Position numbers and translations under genes: made by a program
The notes under the pieces: model-generated
Seen by the model: the letters and a program-made list of their open reading frames with translations, nothing else
Told to the model about the DNA's origin: nothing
Databases searched by the model: none
Part shown: in pieces, positions 24,258 through 33,293 of the stretch
Position numbering within the stretch: the stretch's first letter is position 1
How the letters are laid out: every line of letters begins with the position of its first letter
NCBI GenBank assembly: GCA_027038555.1
Contig: JALVVX010000006.1
Span: 30,799-64,262, forward strand
Direction: 5' to 3'
From: Nautiliaceae bacterium
GTDB taxonomy: Bacteria; Campylobacterota; Campylobacteria; Campylobacterales; Nautiliaceae
Length of the DNA: 33,464 nt

Positions 24258-24266
24258 TGCTACAAT
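24258..24266 (+). promoter_or_regulatory. Extended -10 promoter for maf
   Basis: TGCTACAAT (TGnTAnAAT) lies 25 bases before the maf start codon, just after the kinase stop. Confidence 0.45.
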
Positions 24267-24291
24267 TACAATAAAATCTGTAAGGTATTTT

Positions 24292-24849
24292 ATGCTGATT
24301 TTATGCAGTGCTTCAAAAACAAGAACGGAACTTTTAAAAAAAGCCGGAATAAAATTTATTCAAAAAAGCTGTGATTTTGATGAGGAGAGCATAAAAAGCA
24401 AAGACCCTTATGAATTTGTAACGATTGCAAGTCTTGGTAAATTTCAAAAATGCCTTAAATGTTTTGAAAATGAAGATATTATTGCAGCGGATACCGTGGT
24501 TAGTGACGGTAAAAAAATACTCAGAAAAGCAAAAGACGAAAATGATGCAAGAAGAATCCTGCTCGCCCAAAGCGGAAAAGAAATTAAAATAATAACTTCA
24601 ATGTGGGTTAGATATCAAGGAAGAATTTTCGGAAGAATTGATGAAACAATATATGAATTTGAAAAATTTGACGAAGACGATTTGGTAAATTATTTAAAAA
24701 GCGGTGAATGGAAAGGAAAAGCAGGAGCGTGTATGGTTGAAGGCTTTTGCAAAAAATATATAAAAAGCGTAAAAGGGTATGAATCAACTGCTATGGGACT
24801 TTGTGTGGAAGAATTATTAAGAATTTTAGGAGAGGAAAATGCACATTAG
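24292..24849 (+). CDS. maf: Maf-family nucleoside triphosphate pyrophosphatase
   Basis: Maf proteins hydrolyse non-canonical or excess nucleoside triphosphates to the monophosphate and are linked to division arrest in some bacteria. The 185-residue protein has the N-terminal LCSASKTRTELLKKAGI (SxSxxR motif) and IIAADTVVSDGKKILRKAKD. It also has the C-terminal GKAGACMVEGFCKKYIKSVKGY. These are the nucleotide-binding and catalytic blocks of the family. Substrate class (dTTP/UTP or modified nucleotides) cannot be assigned safely. An extended -10 precedes it. The stop lies 11 bases inside the following Cache protein gene. Confidence 0.9.
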   Translation: MLILCSASKTRTELLKKAGIKFIQKSCDFDEESIKSKDPYEFVTIASLGKFQKCLKCFENEDIIAADTVVSDGKKILRKAKDENDARRILLAQSGKEIKIITSMWVRYQGRIFGRIDETIYEFEKFDEDDLVNYLKSGEWKGKAGACMVEGFCKKYIKSVKGYESTAMGLCVEELLRILGEENAH

Positions 24850-25735
24850 AGAAATCCAGGAATTTCAAAAAATCAGAAAAGAAGCAAGAGCATATTTATG
24901 CTATCTTTTACATAGAAACCTCCCGAACAGACTTCCTAATATCAGTATTGACGTAGTTTACGAAGGATTAGAGAGAATAGTTCATGAGCTTCCTCAAATA
25001 AATGCGGCTTATATCCTTGATGCCGAAGGTAAACAAATAAGCAGAATGATAACTCTTAAAGAGAAATATAAAAATTTTCAAATTGAATTTAATCAGGCAA
25101 ACAGGACTTATTTTTATAAAGCGGTAAAAGAGAAAAAGTGTATTTTAACAGACCCTTATCCGAGTCTTATCGGCGGTGAGATGGTGGTAAGTGCGGCTAT
25201 GCCTATATTTAATGAAAGAGGGAATTTGCTTTATGTTGCGGTTGTTGATATTCCTTTGGATGAGCTTTTAAAATTTGTCAAAGTTGAAAAAGGTGAAAAC
25301 TGGGCCCATACTTTTAACAGAGTGGTATACGGTATATTCGCAGGAGCGTTATTTGCTATTTGTGTGCTTTTATTTGTTGACGGAATTAAAATGTTTTTTA
25401 CATATACCCTTGCAAATATTGAAATCAAAAAAATGTTTGAATCAACTATTTTGATTACTCTTTCGCTTGCGCTTTTCGATCTTGTAAAAACGCTTTTGTT
25501 TGAAGAAGTTATAGGAGAAAAAGAAGAGCATCCTTTTGCAATTCATAAAACGATGATAAAATTTTTAGGAAGTATTGTAATTGCCCTTGCTATTGAAGGA
25601 TTGATGCTTGTATTTAAATTTGCAATGATTGATCCTAAAATGTTAATTTATGCTTCTATTTTGATAGGTTCAGTTACGTTTTTATTAATAGGACTTGCTT
25701 ATTATATGAAAAGTGTAGGTAAAGATATAAAATAG
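24839..25735 (+). CDS. Cache (PDC)-domain protein with four C-terminal membrane segments
   Basis: Residues about 37-148 look like a PDC/Cache sensor domain. They include AAYILDAEGKQISRM, TYFYKAVKEKKCILTDPY, and VVSAAMPIFNERGNLLYVAVVDIPL, which is typical of ligand-binding Cache folds. Four hydrophobic segments follow (about 162-186, 200-221, 238-261 and 268-290). No membrane segment or signal peptide precedes the Cache domain, so it would be cytoplasmic unless exported unusually. No output domain (kinase, GGDEF, MCP) is present. Related proteins are annotated in Campylobacterota as PDC sensor proteins of unknown function. The ATG at 24839 overlaps maf, so the two are probably co-expressed. 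Confidence 0.8.
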   Translation: MHIREIQEFQKIRKEARAYLCYLLHRNLPNRLPNISIDVVYEGLERIVHELPQINAAYILDAEGKQISRMITLKEKYKNFQIEFNQANRTYFYKAVKEKKCILTDPYPSLIGGEMVVSAAMPIFNERGNLLYVAVVDIPLDELLKFVKVEKGENWAHTFNRVVYGIFAGALFAICVLLFVDGIKMFFTYTLANIEIKKMFESTILITLSLALFDLVKTLLFEEVIGEKEEHPFAIHKTMIKFLGSIVIALAIEGLMLVFKFAMIDPKMLIYASILIGSVTFLLIGLAYYMKSVGKDIK

Positions 25736-25789
25736 GGATGAGGGAAGAGAGTGTTATTAAAAGTGGAAATTAAAGATTAAAGGCGGTAA
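25736..25789 (+). repeat. Degenerate member of the C-free repeat family before hisH
   Basis: The gap begins GGATGAGGGAAGAGAGTGTT, close to the tail of the array after rnc (ATGAGGGA, AAGAG, AGTGTT). It then has AGTGGAAATTAAAG followed by ATTAAAG, close to the heptamer array before moaE. There is no C from 25699 to 25782. It appears to be a decayed copy. Confidence 0.5.
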
Positions 25790-26401
25790 ATGAAAATAGG
25801 AATAGTCGATTATAATATGGGAAATTTGGCAAGCGTTAAAAACGCTTTTAAAAAAATCAATGCAAAAGCAGAGATTGTTAAAGATGCCGATAAAATTAAA
25901 AATTTCGACAAACTTGTTTTACCGGGAGTTGGGGCTTTTGGAGATGCTATGGAGCATTTGAAACAAACGGGGATGGATGAAGCTATAAAAGAGTTTGCAA
26001 AAAGCGGTAAATATCTGCTTGGAGTGTGTCTTGGTATGCAGCTTTTATTTGAAACTTCCGAAGAATTTGGAGCTCACAAAGGACTTGGACTGATTGAAGG
26101 AAAAGTTGTTTATTTTGATAAAGAAAAAGTGGGAGAGCATAAAATTCCCCATATGGGATGGAATAAACTTTTTAACAATAATTCACTGCTTTTCAAAGGC
26201 CTTGAAAATCCTTATCTTTATTTTGTTCATTCCCTTCATGCTGTTTGTGATGATAAATACGTAATAGGTAAAACAATTTACGGATATGAATTCGTAAGTG
26301 CGGTTAATAAAGATAATGTTTTCGGTTTTCAGCCTCACCCTGAAAAAAGTCACGATGAAGGTCTTATGATACTTAAAAATTTTGTAAAGTTAGGAGAGTA
26401 A
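25790..26401 (+). CDS. hisH: Imidazole glycerol phosphate synthase, glutaminase subunit
   Basis: HisH releases ammonia from glutamine and passes it to HisF for imidazole ring closure in histidine synthesis. The 203-residue class I amidotransferase has [22 protein letters not shown] and the nucleophile C80 in [16 protein letters not shown]. The catalytic His and Glu are in [10 protein letters not shown] (H183, E185). Length is normal. The stop is one base before the hisA start. hisF, its partner, is not in the window. Campylobacterota may carry more than one HisH-like gene, some serving surface sugar synthesis; direct linkage to hisA favours the histidine role. Confidence 0.94.
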   Translation: MKIGIVDYNMGNLASVKNAFKKINAKAEIVKDADKIKNFDKLVLPGVGAFGDAMEHLKQTGMDEAIKEFAKSGKYLLGVCLGMQLLFETSEEFGAHKGLGLIEGKVVYFDKEKVGEHKIPHMGWNKLFNNNSLLFKGLENPYLYFVHSLHAVCDDKYVIGKTIYGYEFVSAVNKDNVFGFQPHPEKSHDEGLMILKNFVKLGE

Positions 26402-26402
26402 T

Positions 26403-27107
26403 ATGGAAATTTTTCCGGCAATAGATTTAAAAGACGGTAAGGCGGTTAGGCTTACAAAAGGTTTGATGGAGAGTGCGAAAGTATACAGCGACGAACCGTG
26501 GGAACTTGCTAAAAGATTCGAAGAAATGGGGGCAAAATGGCTTCATATTGTTGATTTAAACGGTGCTTTTGCAGGGGAGCCTAAAAATATAGAACAGATT
26601 GAAAAAATAAGAAAAAACACTAAATTAAAAATTCAGCTTGGAGGCGGAATAAGAGATGAGGCTACAATAAAAAAATATCTTGATTTGGGAATAAACAGAT
26701 TGATTTTAGGAAGCATTGCTGCAAGAGAGCCTCAAAAAGTCATAGATTTAGCCGATAAATATCCTATAGCGGTAGGCATAGATGCAAAAGACGGATATGT
26801 TGCGGTTGACGGATGGGGGAAGAGTGAGGGGATAAAAGCTGCCGAGCTTGCCAAAATGTATGAAAATTCTAAAATTGATTGTATAATTGCAACAGATATT
26901 TCAAAAGACGGAACGCTTAGCGGTCTTAACATAGATTTTATACTTGAAATTCAAAATGCGAGTAAAAAGCCGGTTATTGCAAGTGGCGGAGTTGCAAGCG
27001 AAGCGGATATAAAAAAAGTAAAAGAAAACGGAATTCACGGGGTAATAATAGGAAAAGCCTTTTATGAAGGTAAAATCGATATAGAAAAAATTTTAAAGGA
27101 TTACTGA
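26403..27107 (+). CDS. hisA: Phosphoribosylformimino-5-aminoimidazole carboxamide ribotide isomerase
   Basis: HisA performs the fourth step of histidine synthesis, an Amadori-type isomerisation that yields the substrate of HisH/HisF. The 234-residue (beta-alpha)8 barrel has [14 protein letters not shown] (D8) and LHIVDLNGA. The phosphate-binding QLGGGIRDE is followed by VGIDAKDG (D127), [12 protein letters not shown] and IASGGVAS. Its stop shares one base with the start of the CheY-like gene (TGATG), so the two are translationally linked although unrelated in function. Confidence 0.96.
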   Translation: MEIFPAIDLKDGKAVRLTKGLMESAKVYSDEPWELAKRFEEMGAKWLHIVDLNGAFAGEPKNIEQIEKIRKNTKLKIQLGGGIRDEATIKKYLDLGINRLILGSIAAREPQKVIDLADKYPIAVGIDAKDGYVAVDGWGKSEGIKAAELAKMYENSKIDCIIATDISKDGTLSGLNIDFILEIQNASKKPVIASGGVASEADIKKVKENGIHGVIIGKAFYEGKIDIEKILKDY

Positions 27108-27586
27108 TGGGTAAGATATTAATTGTAGACGATTCATCAACTATGAGAAGAATTATAAAAAACGTTTTAAAAAAATTGGGATTTAACTCAAATGACTTTG
27201 TTGAAGCTGAAAACGGAAAAGTTGCATGGGAGATTTGGCAAAAAGAAAAAGACAATATAGATTTGATACTGCTTGATTGGAATATGCCTGAAATGAACGG
27301 TTATGAATTTTTAAAAAAAGTAAGGGCAGATGAGGTTAAAAGAGGTGTGCTTGGAAGCAAGGAAGAAAAAGTAAAAATCAAAGGTAAAGACGGCAAAGTC
27401 AAAGAGATGAGTAAATTTATTTATGATATTAAAAAAGGAAAAGGTGTAAAAATTATTATGGTAACTACCGAGGGTGGTAAAGCAGAAGTTTTAAAAGCGG
27501 TTCAAGCAGGTGTAAACAGTTATATTGTTAAACCTTTTAATGAGGAAAAAATAAGAGAAAAACTTGAAGGGCTTAAAATTTTATGA
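27107..27586 (+). CDS. cheY: CheY-like single-domain response regulator with an internal insertion
   Basis: The 159-residue protein consists only of a receiver domain. It has D8-D9, phosphoacceptor D57 (LILLDWNMPEMNG), T120-T121 and K142 (YIVKPF). Standard CheY is about 125-130 residues. Here roughly 33 extra residues (about 75-112) lie between helix 3 and strand 4, rich in Lys, Gly and Glu (KVKIKGKDGKVKEMSK). The core switch residues are intact. The gene order cheY-prmA-ftsH-psd-pssA matches Campylobacter, where this cheY is the chemotaxis regulator. Whether this one acts on the flagellar motor is inference. AAAGGA lies 6 bases before the ATG. Confidence 0.85.
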   Translation: MGKILIVDDSSTMRRIIKNVLKKLGFNSNDFVEAENGKVAWEIWQKEKDNIDLILLDWNMPEMNGYEFLKKVRADEVKRGVLGSKEEKVKIKGKDGKVKEMSKFIYDIKKGKGVKIIMVTTEGGKAEVLKAVQAGVNSYIVKPFNEEKIREKLEGLKIL

Positions 27587-28404
27587 AAAATATTTTTTTT
27601 GAAATATACGTTACCCCCTCTTCACATAAAGATGAAATAAGTAATTTTTTAATTGAAAGATTTAATAATGGAATTGAAGAAAGAGGAAATACGCTTATTT
27701 TAAGAAGCGATGAGCCTTTGGATGATTTAATGGAAGAACTAAAAAACTATGTTAAAGCGCTGGAAGAAATTTTTGATGAAAAAATAGACTTAAAAATCGA
27801 AACAAAAGAGAAAGAAAACAAAGACTGGATTGAAAATTACAAAAAATCAATACAGCCTGTTGAGATTGATGAATTTTATATACATCCAAGTTGGCACAAG
27901 CCAAAAGAAAATAAAATAAACATAAAAATTGACCCGGCACTGGCTTTTGGAAGTGGACATCATGAAACTACAAAAAGCTGTGTAAAAGCTCTTAAAAAAT
28001 ACGTAAATAAAGACGCGACTCTTTTAGATGTAGGATGCGGAAGCGGTATTTTAGGGATTGTGGCCGCTAAAATGGGTGCGAAAGTTGATGCATGCGATAC
28101 TGACCCGCTTGCCGTAAAAAGCACAAAAGAAAATTTTGAACTTAATAATGTAAAATACGAAAACATATGGGAAGGCAGTGCAAATAAAACAGATAAAAAA
28201 TATGATATTGTCGTTGCAAATATTATTGCCGATGTGTTGATTTTTATATCAAATGATATAAAACCGAAAGTTAATGATATTTTAATCCTTTCAGGTATAA
28301 TTGACAAATATAAAGACAAAGTTTTGAATAAATATAAAGATTTTGAACTTATAGAAGAGATAAAAGAAAACGAGTGGGTAACTCTTATACTTAAAAGGAT
28401 ATGA
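27583..28404 (+). CDS. prmA: Ribosomal protein L11 methyltransferase
   Basis: PrmA methylates ribosomal protein L11 with S-adenosylmethionine. The 273-residue protein has a N-terminal substrate-binding domain, then a linker and a Rossmann methyltransferase domain. The linker contains DPALAFGSGHHETTK. The methyltransferase domain contains LLDVGCGSGILGIVAAKMGA (motif I), ACDTDPLAVKST and VANIIADVL, all diagnostic of PrmA. The start overlaps the cheY stop by ATGA, and ftsH begins directly after the stop. The gene sits in the conserved cheY-prmA-ftsH order. Confidence 0.95.
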   Translation: MKNIFFEIYVTPSSHKDEISNFLIERFNNGIEERGNTLILRSDEPLDDLMEELKNYVKALEEIFDEKIDLKIETKEKENKDWIENYKKSIQPVEIDEFYIHPSWHKPKENKINIKIDPALAFGSGHHETTKSCVKALKKYVNKDATLLDVGCGSGILGIVAAKMGAKVDACDTDPLAVKSTKENFELNNVKYENIWEGSANKTDKKYDIVVANIIADVLIFISNDIKPKVNDILILSGIIDKYKDKVLNKYKDFELIEEIKENEWVTLILKRI

Positions 28405-30348
28405 ATGGCAGACAATAACAAGAAAAATAATAATTTTTTTAACCAAAATCCCCTTTTGCTTTTTATAATTTTTGCTATTTTAATAGTTTTGATTTTCAGA
28501 AGTATAGCCCCAAACGCCGTAAGCGAAGTAAATAATCTTACTTCTCAAAACCGTGTAATGGCATATACTTATTCGGATATAAAAAAACTTGCAAAAGAAG
28601 GAAAACTTGCGTATGTCGCAATAGGCAGAAACACTTTAAGGGTTAAATTAAAAGATGGTGAAATAATTACGGTAAATAAAGTTCCGAATGACCCTACTCT
28701 TGTGGAAATTTTGGATAAATACCATGTTCCTTACGGTGCGGTAAATGATAGCAATTGGCTTAGTGATTTGATTTTTGGGTGGATTATTCCTATTTTTATT
28801 TTCTTTGCAATATGGATGTTTTTGGCAAGTCGTATGCAAAAAGGAATGGGCGGAGTTTTGGGCTTTGGAAGTGCAAAAGGGCTTATAAAGTCTGAAAAAC
28901 CTAATGTAAAATTTGATGATGTTGCAGGAAATGACGAAGCAAAAGAAGAAGTAAAAGAGATAGTCGATTTTCTAAAAAATCCTGACAGATACATTGAACT
29001 TGGAGCAAAAATTCCAAAAGGTGTTTTACTTGTGGGGCCTCCGGGGACGGGTAAAACACTTCTTGCAAAAGCCGTAGCCGGTGAAGCTGATGTGCCTTTT
29101 TTCGCAGTAAGCGGAAGTAGTTTTATCGAAATGTTTGTAGGTGTCGGTGCTGCAAGGGTTAGGGATTTGTTTAACCAGGCAAAAAAAGAAGCGCCGAGTA
29201 TAATATTTATTGATGAAATTGATGCAATTGGTAAAACAAGGGCGGCAGCGGGTCCTATGGGCGGAAATGATGAAAGAGAGCAGACATTAAATCAGCTTTT
29301 AGCGGAAATGGACGGGTTTGATTCCAATGAGCCTGTAATTGTTCTTGCGGCTACAAACAGACCAGAAGTTCTTGACCCGGCACTTCTTAGACCCGGAAGG
29401 TTTGACAGACAGGTTCTTGTAGATAAACCTGATTTTAAAGGAAGAGTGCAGATATTAAAAGTTCATGTCAAAAAAATAAAAGCCGGAAAAGATGTGAATC
29501 TTGAAGAAATTGCAAGAATTACGGCAGGTCTTGCAGGGGCTGATCTTGCAAATATTGTTAATGAGGCAGCTTTGCTTGCTGGTAGAAAAGGTAAAAAAGA
29601 AGTAAATCAAGAAGAGTTTTTAGAGGCTGTGGAGAGACAAATTGCCGGTCTTGAAAAGAAATCAAGAAGACTTAATGAAAAAGATAAAAAAATTGTGGCA
29701 TATCATGAAAGTGGACATGCAGTAATTGGAGAAACCACAGAAGGCGCAAGAAAAGTTAAAAAAGTTTCAATTGTTCCAAGGGGGCTTGCGGCACTTGGAT
29801 ATACACTGAATCTTCCGGAAGAAGATAAATATCTTATGCAAAAACATGAGCTTGTAGCAGAAATTGATACTCTTCTTGGAGGAAGGGCGGCAGAAGAAGT
29901 GTTTATTGGTGAAATTTCCACAGGTGCAAGCAACGACCTTGAAAGAGCAACCGATATTGCAAAAGCAATGGTTAAAATTTACGGTATGACGGATGTTGCC
30001 GGGCTTATGGTGCTTGAAAAACAGGCAAATAAATTTTTAGGCGGTTTTGCTGAAACAAAAGATTATTCCGAAAAACTTCAACAAGAAGTTGATGAATTTG
30101 TTAAAAAATTTTTAGAAGAAAGATACAAAATAGTAAAAGAAAAACTTCAAAAATATAAACCTGTAATAGAGCAGATGGTAAAAGAACTTTATGACAAAGA
30201 AGTAATAGAGGGCGAAAGAGTTAGAGAACTTATAAAAGCTTATGATGAAAGTAAATTGGAAGAAGTTATAGACGAATATAATAAAAAAAACACTCAAAAT
30301 AATAACGAAGAAAAAGAGGAAAAAGATGAAAACGGAAATAATTCTTAA
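28405..30348 (+). CDS. ftsH: ATP-dependent zinc metalloprotease FtsH
   Basis: FtsH is a hexameric AAA+ protease of the inner membrane that removes damaged membrane proteins and some regulators. The 647-residue protein has two membrane segments (about 15-30 and 115-135) around a small periplasmic domain. The AAA domain has Walker A GPPGTGKT (K217), Walker [12 protein letters not shown] and the second region of homology [20 protein letters not shown]. The zinc site is HESGH (H434, E435, H438). The C-terminal tail is charged ([15 protein letters not shown]). It follows prmA without a gap. Its 3' end overlaps psd by 23 bases. Confidence 0.97.
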   Translation: MADNNKKNNNFFNQNPLLLFIIFAILIVLIFRSIAPNAVSEVNNLTSQNRVMAYTYSDIKKLAKEGKLAYVAIGRNTLRVKLKDGEIITVNKVPNDPTLVEILDKYHVPYGAVNDSNWLSDLIFGWIIPIFIFFAIWMFLASRMQKGMGGVLGFGSAKGLIKSEKPNVKFDDVAGNDEAKEEVKEIVDFLKNPDRYIELGAKIPKGVLLVGPPGTGKTLLAKAVAGEADVPFFAVSGSSFIEMFVGVGAARVRDLFNQAKKEAPSIIFIDEIDAIGKTRAAAGPMGGNDEREQTLNQLLAEMDGFDSNEPVIVLAATNRPEVLDPALLRPGRFDRQVLVDKPDFKGRVQILKVHVKKIKAGKDVNLEEIARITAGLAGADLANIVNEAALLAGRKGKKEVNQEEFLEAVERQIAGLEKKSRRLNEKDKKIVAYHESGHAVIGETTEGARKVKKVSIVPRGLAALGYTLNLPEEDKYLMQKHELVAEIDTLLGGRAAEEVFIGEISTGASNDLERATDIAKAMVKIYGMTDVAGLMVLEKQANKFLGGFAETKDYSEKLQQEVDEFVKKFLEERYKIVKEKLQKYKPVIEQMVKELYDKEVIEGERVRELIKAYDESKLEEVIDEYNKKNTQNNNEEKEEKDENGNNS

Positions 30349-30967
30349 AGAAGGATATCCTTATATAATAGTAAGTTTTGCAGCGTTTTTAATTGCACTT
30401 TTGTTTTCTTTTCCGTTTATAGTCCAGATTGGACTTTTGGGGCTTTTTATGTTTTTTGTGTATTTTTTTAGAAATCCTGCGAGAATCCCGGAAGAGAGTG
30501 GGGAAGATGTTATTATTTCTCCAAGTGACGGAACGGTAATATCTATAACCGATGCGATATCTCCTATAACAAAAAAAGAATCGATAAAAATTTCTATAAG
30601 ACTTTCTTTGTTAGATGTTCATATTCAACGCTCACCGATTGAAGGTGAAATGAGTGCAAGAGAATATATTCACGGAGAATTTTTATATTTAAGCGATGAA
30701 AAAGCAAGTGAGCTTAATGAGCAAAACAGGGTTCTTTTTGAAAATGAAAAATCTCAGATTATTGTAAATCAAATAGCTGGATTTATTACAAGAAGAATTG
30801 TTATGTTCAGGGATTTGGGACCTGTCAAACTTGGTGAGAGATACGGAATGATTATGTTTGGCTCTCAGGTGGATGTATATTTACCTAAACAAAGTATTGT
30901 AAAAGTTACGGAATTTCAAAAAGTTAAAGCCGGTGAGAGTTTAATAGGATATATAAATGAAGATTAA
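30326..30967 (+). CDS. psd: Phosphatidylserine decarboxylase (small, pyruvoyl type)
   Basis: Psd converts phosphatidylserine to phosphatidylethanolamine. The 213-residue protein belongs to the short Psd-related family. It has two N-terminal hydrophobic stretches (about 10-48) and a [12 protein letters not shown] segment. [25 protein letters not shown] and the self-cleavage Gly-Ser in [11 protein letters not shown] (G179, S180) follow. Cleavage there would yield a C-terminal alpha chain of 34 residues bearing the pyruvoyl group. The ATG at 30326 follows AGGAA inside the ftsH tail. It overlaps pssA, whose product supplies its substrate. Confidence 0.92.
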   Translation: MKTEIILKEGYPYIIVSFAAFLIALLFSFPFIVQIGLLGLFMFFVYFFRNPARIPEESGEDVIISPSDGTVISITDAISPITKKESIKISIRLSLLDVHIQRSPIEGEMSAREYIHGEFLYLSDEKASELNEQNRVLFENEKSQIIVNQIAGFITRRIVMFRDLGPVKLGERYGMIMFGSQVDVYLPKQSIVKVTEFQKVKAGESLIGYINED

Positions 30968-31664
30968 TTTAGCTTATCTTTTACCGAATTTTTTTACGGC
31001 TTTAAGCGCTTTTTTTGGTGTAATGAGTGTTATCGCCTCATCTCAGGGAAAATTTGAAAAAGCATTTATTTATATTGTTTTGTCATTAATAGCAGACGGA
31101 CTGGACGGACGGGTTGCAAGGCTTACCAATACCACTTCAAAATTCGGGGTGGAATTCGATTCTTTGGCGGATTTAGTGGCTTTTGGAGTTGGGCCTGCTA
31201 TGATGCTTTTTTTTGCAATCGGTCATAATTACGGAAAATTCGGCGCACTTGTAAGCGGCCTTTTTGTGGTTTTCGGTGCTATAAGGCTTGCGAGATTTAA
31301 TGTAACAACAGGTGAGCTTGACCCGAGATATTTTATAGGGCTTCCTATTCCTACCGCCGCCGTTGTGATTAGTAGCTGGATAATGCTTGATGTAAAATAT
31401 AAAGGTGATTTTGATTTATTAATTTTAATAGGTGCTTTATTTTTGGCTTTTTTAATGGTTAGTAATTTCAGATATCCGAGTTTTAAAAAAATTGACTTTA
31501 ATAAAAATGTCGCAATTAAAATACTTGTTTTAATTATTTTAATAGCATCGTTTATATATCTTTATCCGGTTGAGTCAATTGCTTTGCTTTTGAGTGTTTA
31601 TACTTTTTACGGGGTTATTAGAGGTATAAGAGGGCTTATAAAAGCACAAAGAATTAGTAAATAA
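30957..31664 (+). CDS. pssA: CDP-diacylglycerol-serine O-phosphatidyltransferase
   Basis: PssA makes phosphatidylserine from CDP-diacylglycerol and serine in the inner membrane. The 235-residue protein has six to seven hydrophobic segments. The CDP-alcohol phosphotransferase motif D-x2-DG-x2-AR-x8-G-x3-D-x3-D fits exactly: D47, D50, G51, A54, R55, G64, D68, D72. The N-terminus (YLLPNFFTALSAFFGVMS) is typical of this subfamily. The start overlaps the psd stop by 11 bases, so successive enzymes of phosphatidylethanolamine synthesis are coupled. No hairpin terminator is visible before leuA. Confidence 0.96.
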   Translation: MKINLAYLLPNFFTALSAFFGVMSVIASSQGKFEKAFIYIVLSLIADGLDGRVARLTNTTSKFGVEFDSLADLVAFGVGPAMMLFFAIGHNYGKFGALVSGLFVVFGAIRLARFNVTTGELDPRYFIGLPIPTAAVVISSWIMLDVKYKGDFDLLILIGALFLAFLMVSNFRYPSFKKIDFNKNVAIKILVLIILIASFIYLYPVESIALLLSVYTFYGVIRGIRGLIKAQRISK

Positions 31665-31677
31665 TAATTTTTTTCCT

Positions 31678-31706
31678 TTGACAAATATTTTACATTTTAG
31701 TATAAT
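31678..31706 (+). promoter_or_regulatory. Consensus sigma-70 promoter for leuA
   Basis: TTGACA (31678-31683) and TATAAT (31701-31706) are both perfect and 17 bases apart. The predicted start is about 27 bases before the leuA ATG. It is the only promoter in the window with a full -35 at correct spacing. Confidence 0.8.
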
Positions 31707-31739
31707 TATAAAAAATTTTATAATCTATAAAGGATTAAT

Positions 31740-33293
31740 ATGGAAACGGTTAAAATTTTTGATACTACTCTTAGGGATGGAGAGCAGTCTCCGGGAGCTT
31801 CTATGACAATAGAAGAGAAAATAAAAGTTGCAAAACAGCTTGAAAAATTAAAAGTGGATATTATTGAAGCGGGATTTGCGGCGGCAAGTCCGGGAGATTT
31901 TGAAGCAATTAATATGATTGCAAAAGAAGTAAAAGATTCTACTGTTTGCTCTCTTGCAAGAGCGCTTGAAAAAGATATAGAAGCGGCGGCAAAAGCAATA
32001 GAACCGGCTCCTCTTAAAAGAATACACACTTTTATAGCGACAAGTCCTATTCATATGCAGTATAAACTCAAAATGAGTCCTGATGAAGTTATAAAAAGAG
32101 CGGTCGATGCCGTAAAATATGCAAAAACTTTTGTTGATGATGTTGAGTTTAGTTGTGAAGATGCGGGAAGAAGTGAAATGAGTTTTTTAAAAGAGATAAT
32201 TTCAGCAGTGATTGAAGCCGGGGCTAAGACAATAAATATTCCTGATACAGTAGGATACAGATTCCCGACTGAAATGGGTGCAATGATAAAAGAGCTGGTT
32301 GAATATTTTCCAAAAGATGTAATTTTTTCAGTGCATTGTCATAACGATTTGGGGCTTGCGACGGCTAATTCTCTTTATTCGATTTTAAACGGGGCAAGAC
32401 AGGTTGAATGTACTATAAACGGACTTGGTGAGAGAGCTGGAAATGCGGCTTTGGAAGAGATAGTAATGGCTATTAAAGTCAGACGTGATTTGTTTGATGG
32501 AATTGATACGAGAATAAATACAAAAGAGATTTATCCTACAAGCAGACTTGTAGCATCGGTTACAGGAATTGAGCCACAGCCAAACAAAGCGATTGTCGGA
32601 AGAAACGCATTTGCGCATGAAAGCGGTATTCATCAAGATGGAGTATTAAAGCATAAAGAGACATATGAGATTATGAAAGCCGAAGATATCGGACTTGATG
32701 TAAAAGATACAATTGTCCTTGGTAAACACAGCGGTCGTCATGCATTTAAGAAAAAACTTGAATCGCTTGGATTTAGCGATATAAGCGAAGAAGAGCTTAA
32801 TGAACTTTTTATGAAATTTAAAAAATTAGCCGATAAGAAAAAAGAAATTTATGATGAAGATATTTTGGCGATTATGAATGAAGCGACTGATAAAACACCA
32901 AAAGTTTACGAACTTGTCTCTTTACAGCTTAGCGACTGCTCAGAAGGTGTGCCAAGCGCCGCGGCTAAAATCAAGTTTGAAGATAACGTTTATACCGATG
33001 CGGCAATAGGCGAAGGTACAATTGATGCGATTTTTAAAGTGATTGACAGAATAAGTGGAATAAACGGTAAACTTCTTGATTATAAAGTTGAAGCGGTAAG
33101 CGAAGGTAAAGACGCTTTGGCAAAAGTTATGGTAAAAGTGGTGTTTGATAAAAACAAACCGGCAGTTATGGGTCACGGGTTAAGTATTGATACAATGTTA
33201 GCAAGCGCAAAAGCATATATAAACGCACTTAACAACTATTTACATATGAAAGATTTACTTGCTAAAAAGATTAGTTATAAGGATTCGATTTAA
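31740..33293 (+). CDS. leuA: 2-isopropylmalate synthase
   Basis: LeuA condenses acetyl-CoA with 2-oxoisovalerate, the first committed step of leucine synthesis. The 517-residue protein starts with the HMGL-like barrel. It has [15 protein letters not shown] (R12, D13), the GxGERAGN motif [13 protein letters not shown] and the metal ligands in [24 protein letters not shown] lies in the middle domain and is followed by [10 protein letters not shown]. The C-terminal 120 residues (from about 390) form the leucine-binding regulatory domain, which mediates feedback inhibition in this family. The ATG at 31740 follows AAAGGA, with a consensus promoter upstream. Its stop shares one base with the start of der (TAATG). 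Confidence 0.96.
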   Translation: METVKIFDTTLRDGEQSPGASMTIEEKIKVAKQLEKLKVDIIEAGFAAASPGDFEAINMIAKEVKDSTVCSLARALEKDIEAAAKAIEPAPLKRIHTFIATSPIHMQYKLKMSPDEVIKRAVDAVKYAKTFVDDVEFSCEDAGRSEMSFLKEIISAVIEAGAKTINIPDTVGYRFPTEMGAMIKELVEYFPKDVIFSVHCHNDLGLATANSLYSILNGARQVECTINGLGERAGNAALEEIVMAIKVRRDLFDGIDTRINTKEIYPTSRLVASVTGIEPQPNKAIVGRNAFAHESGIHQDGVLKHKETYEIMKAEDIGLDVKDTIVLGKHSGRHAFKKKLESLGFSDISEEELNELFMKFKKLADKKKEIYDEDILAIMNEATDKTPKVYELVSLQLSDCSEGVPSAAAKIKFEDNVYTDAAIGEGTIDAIFKVIDRISGINGKLLDYKVEAVSEGKDALAKVMVKVVFDKNKPAVMGHGLSIDTMLASAKAYINALNNYLHMKDLLAKKISYKDSI

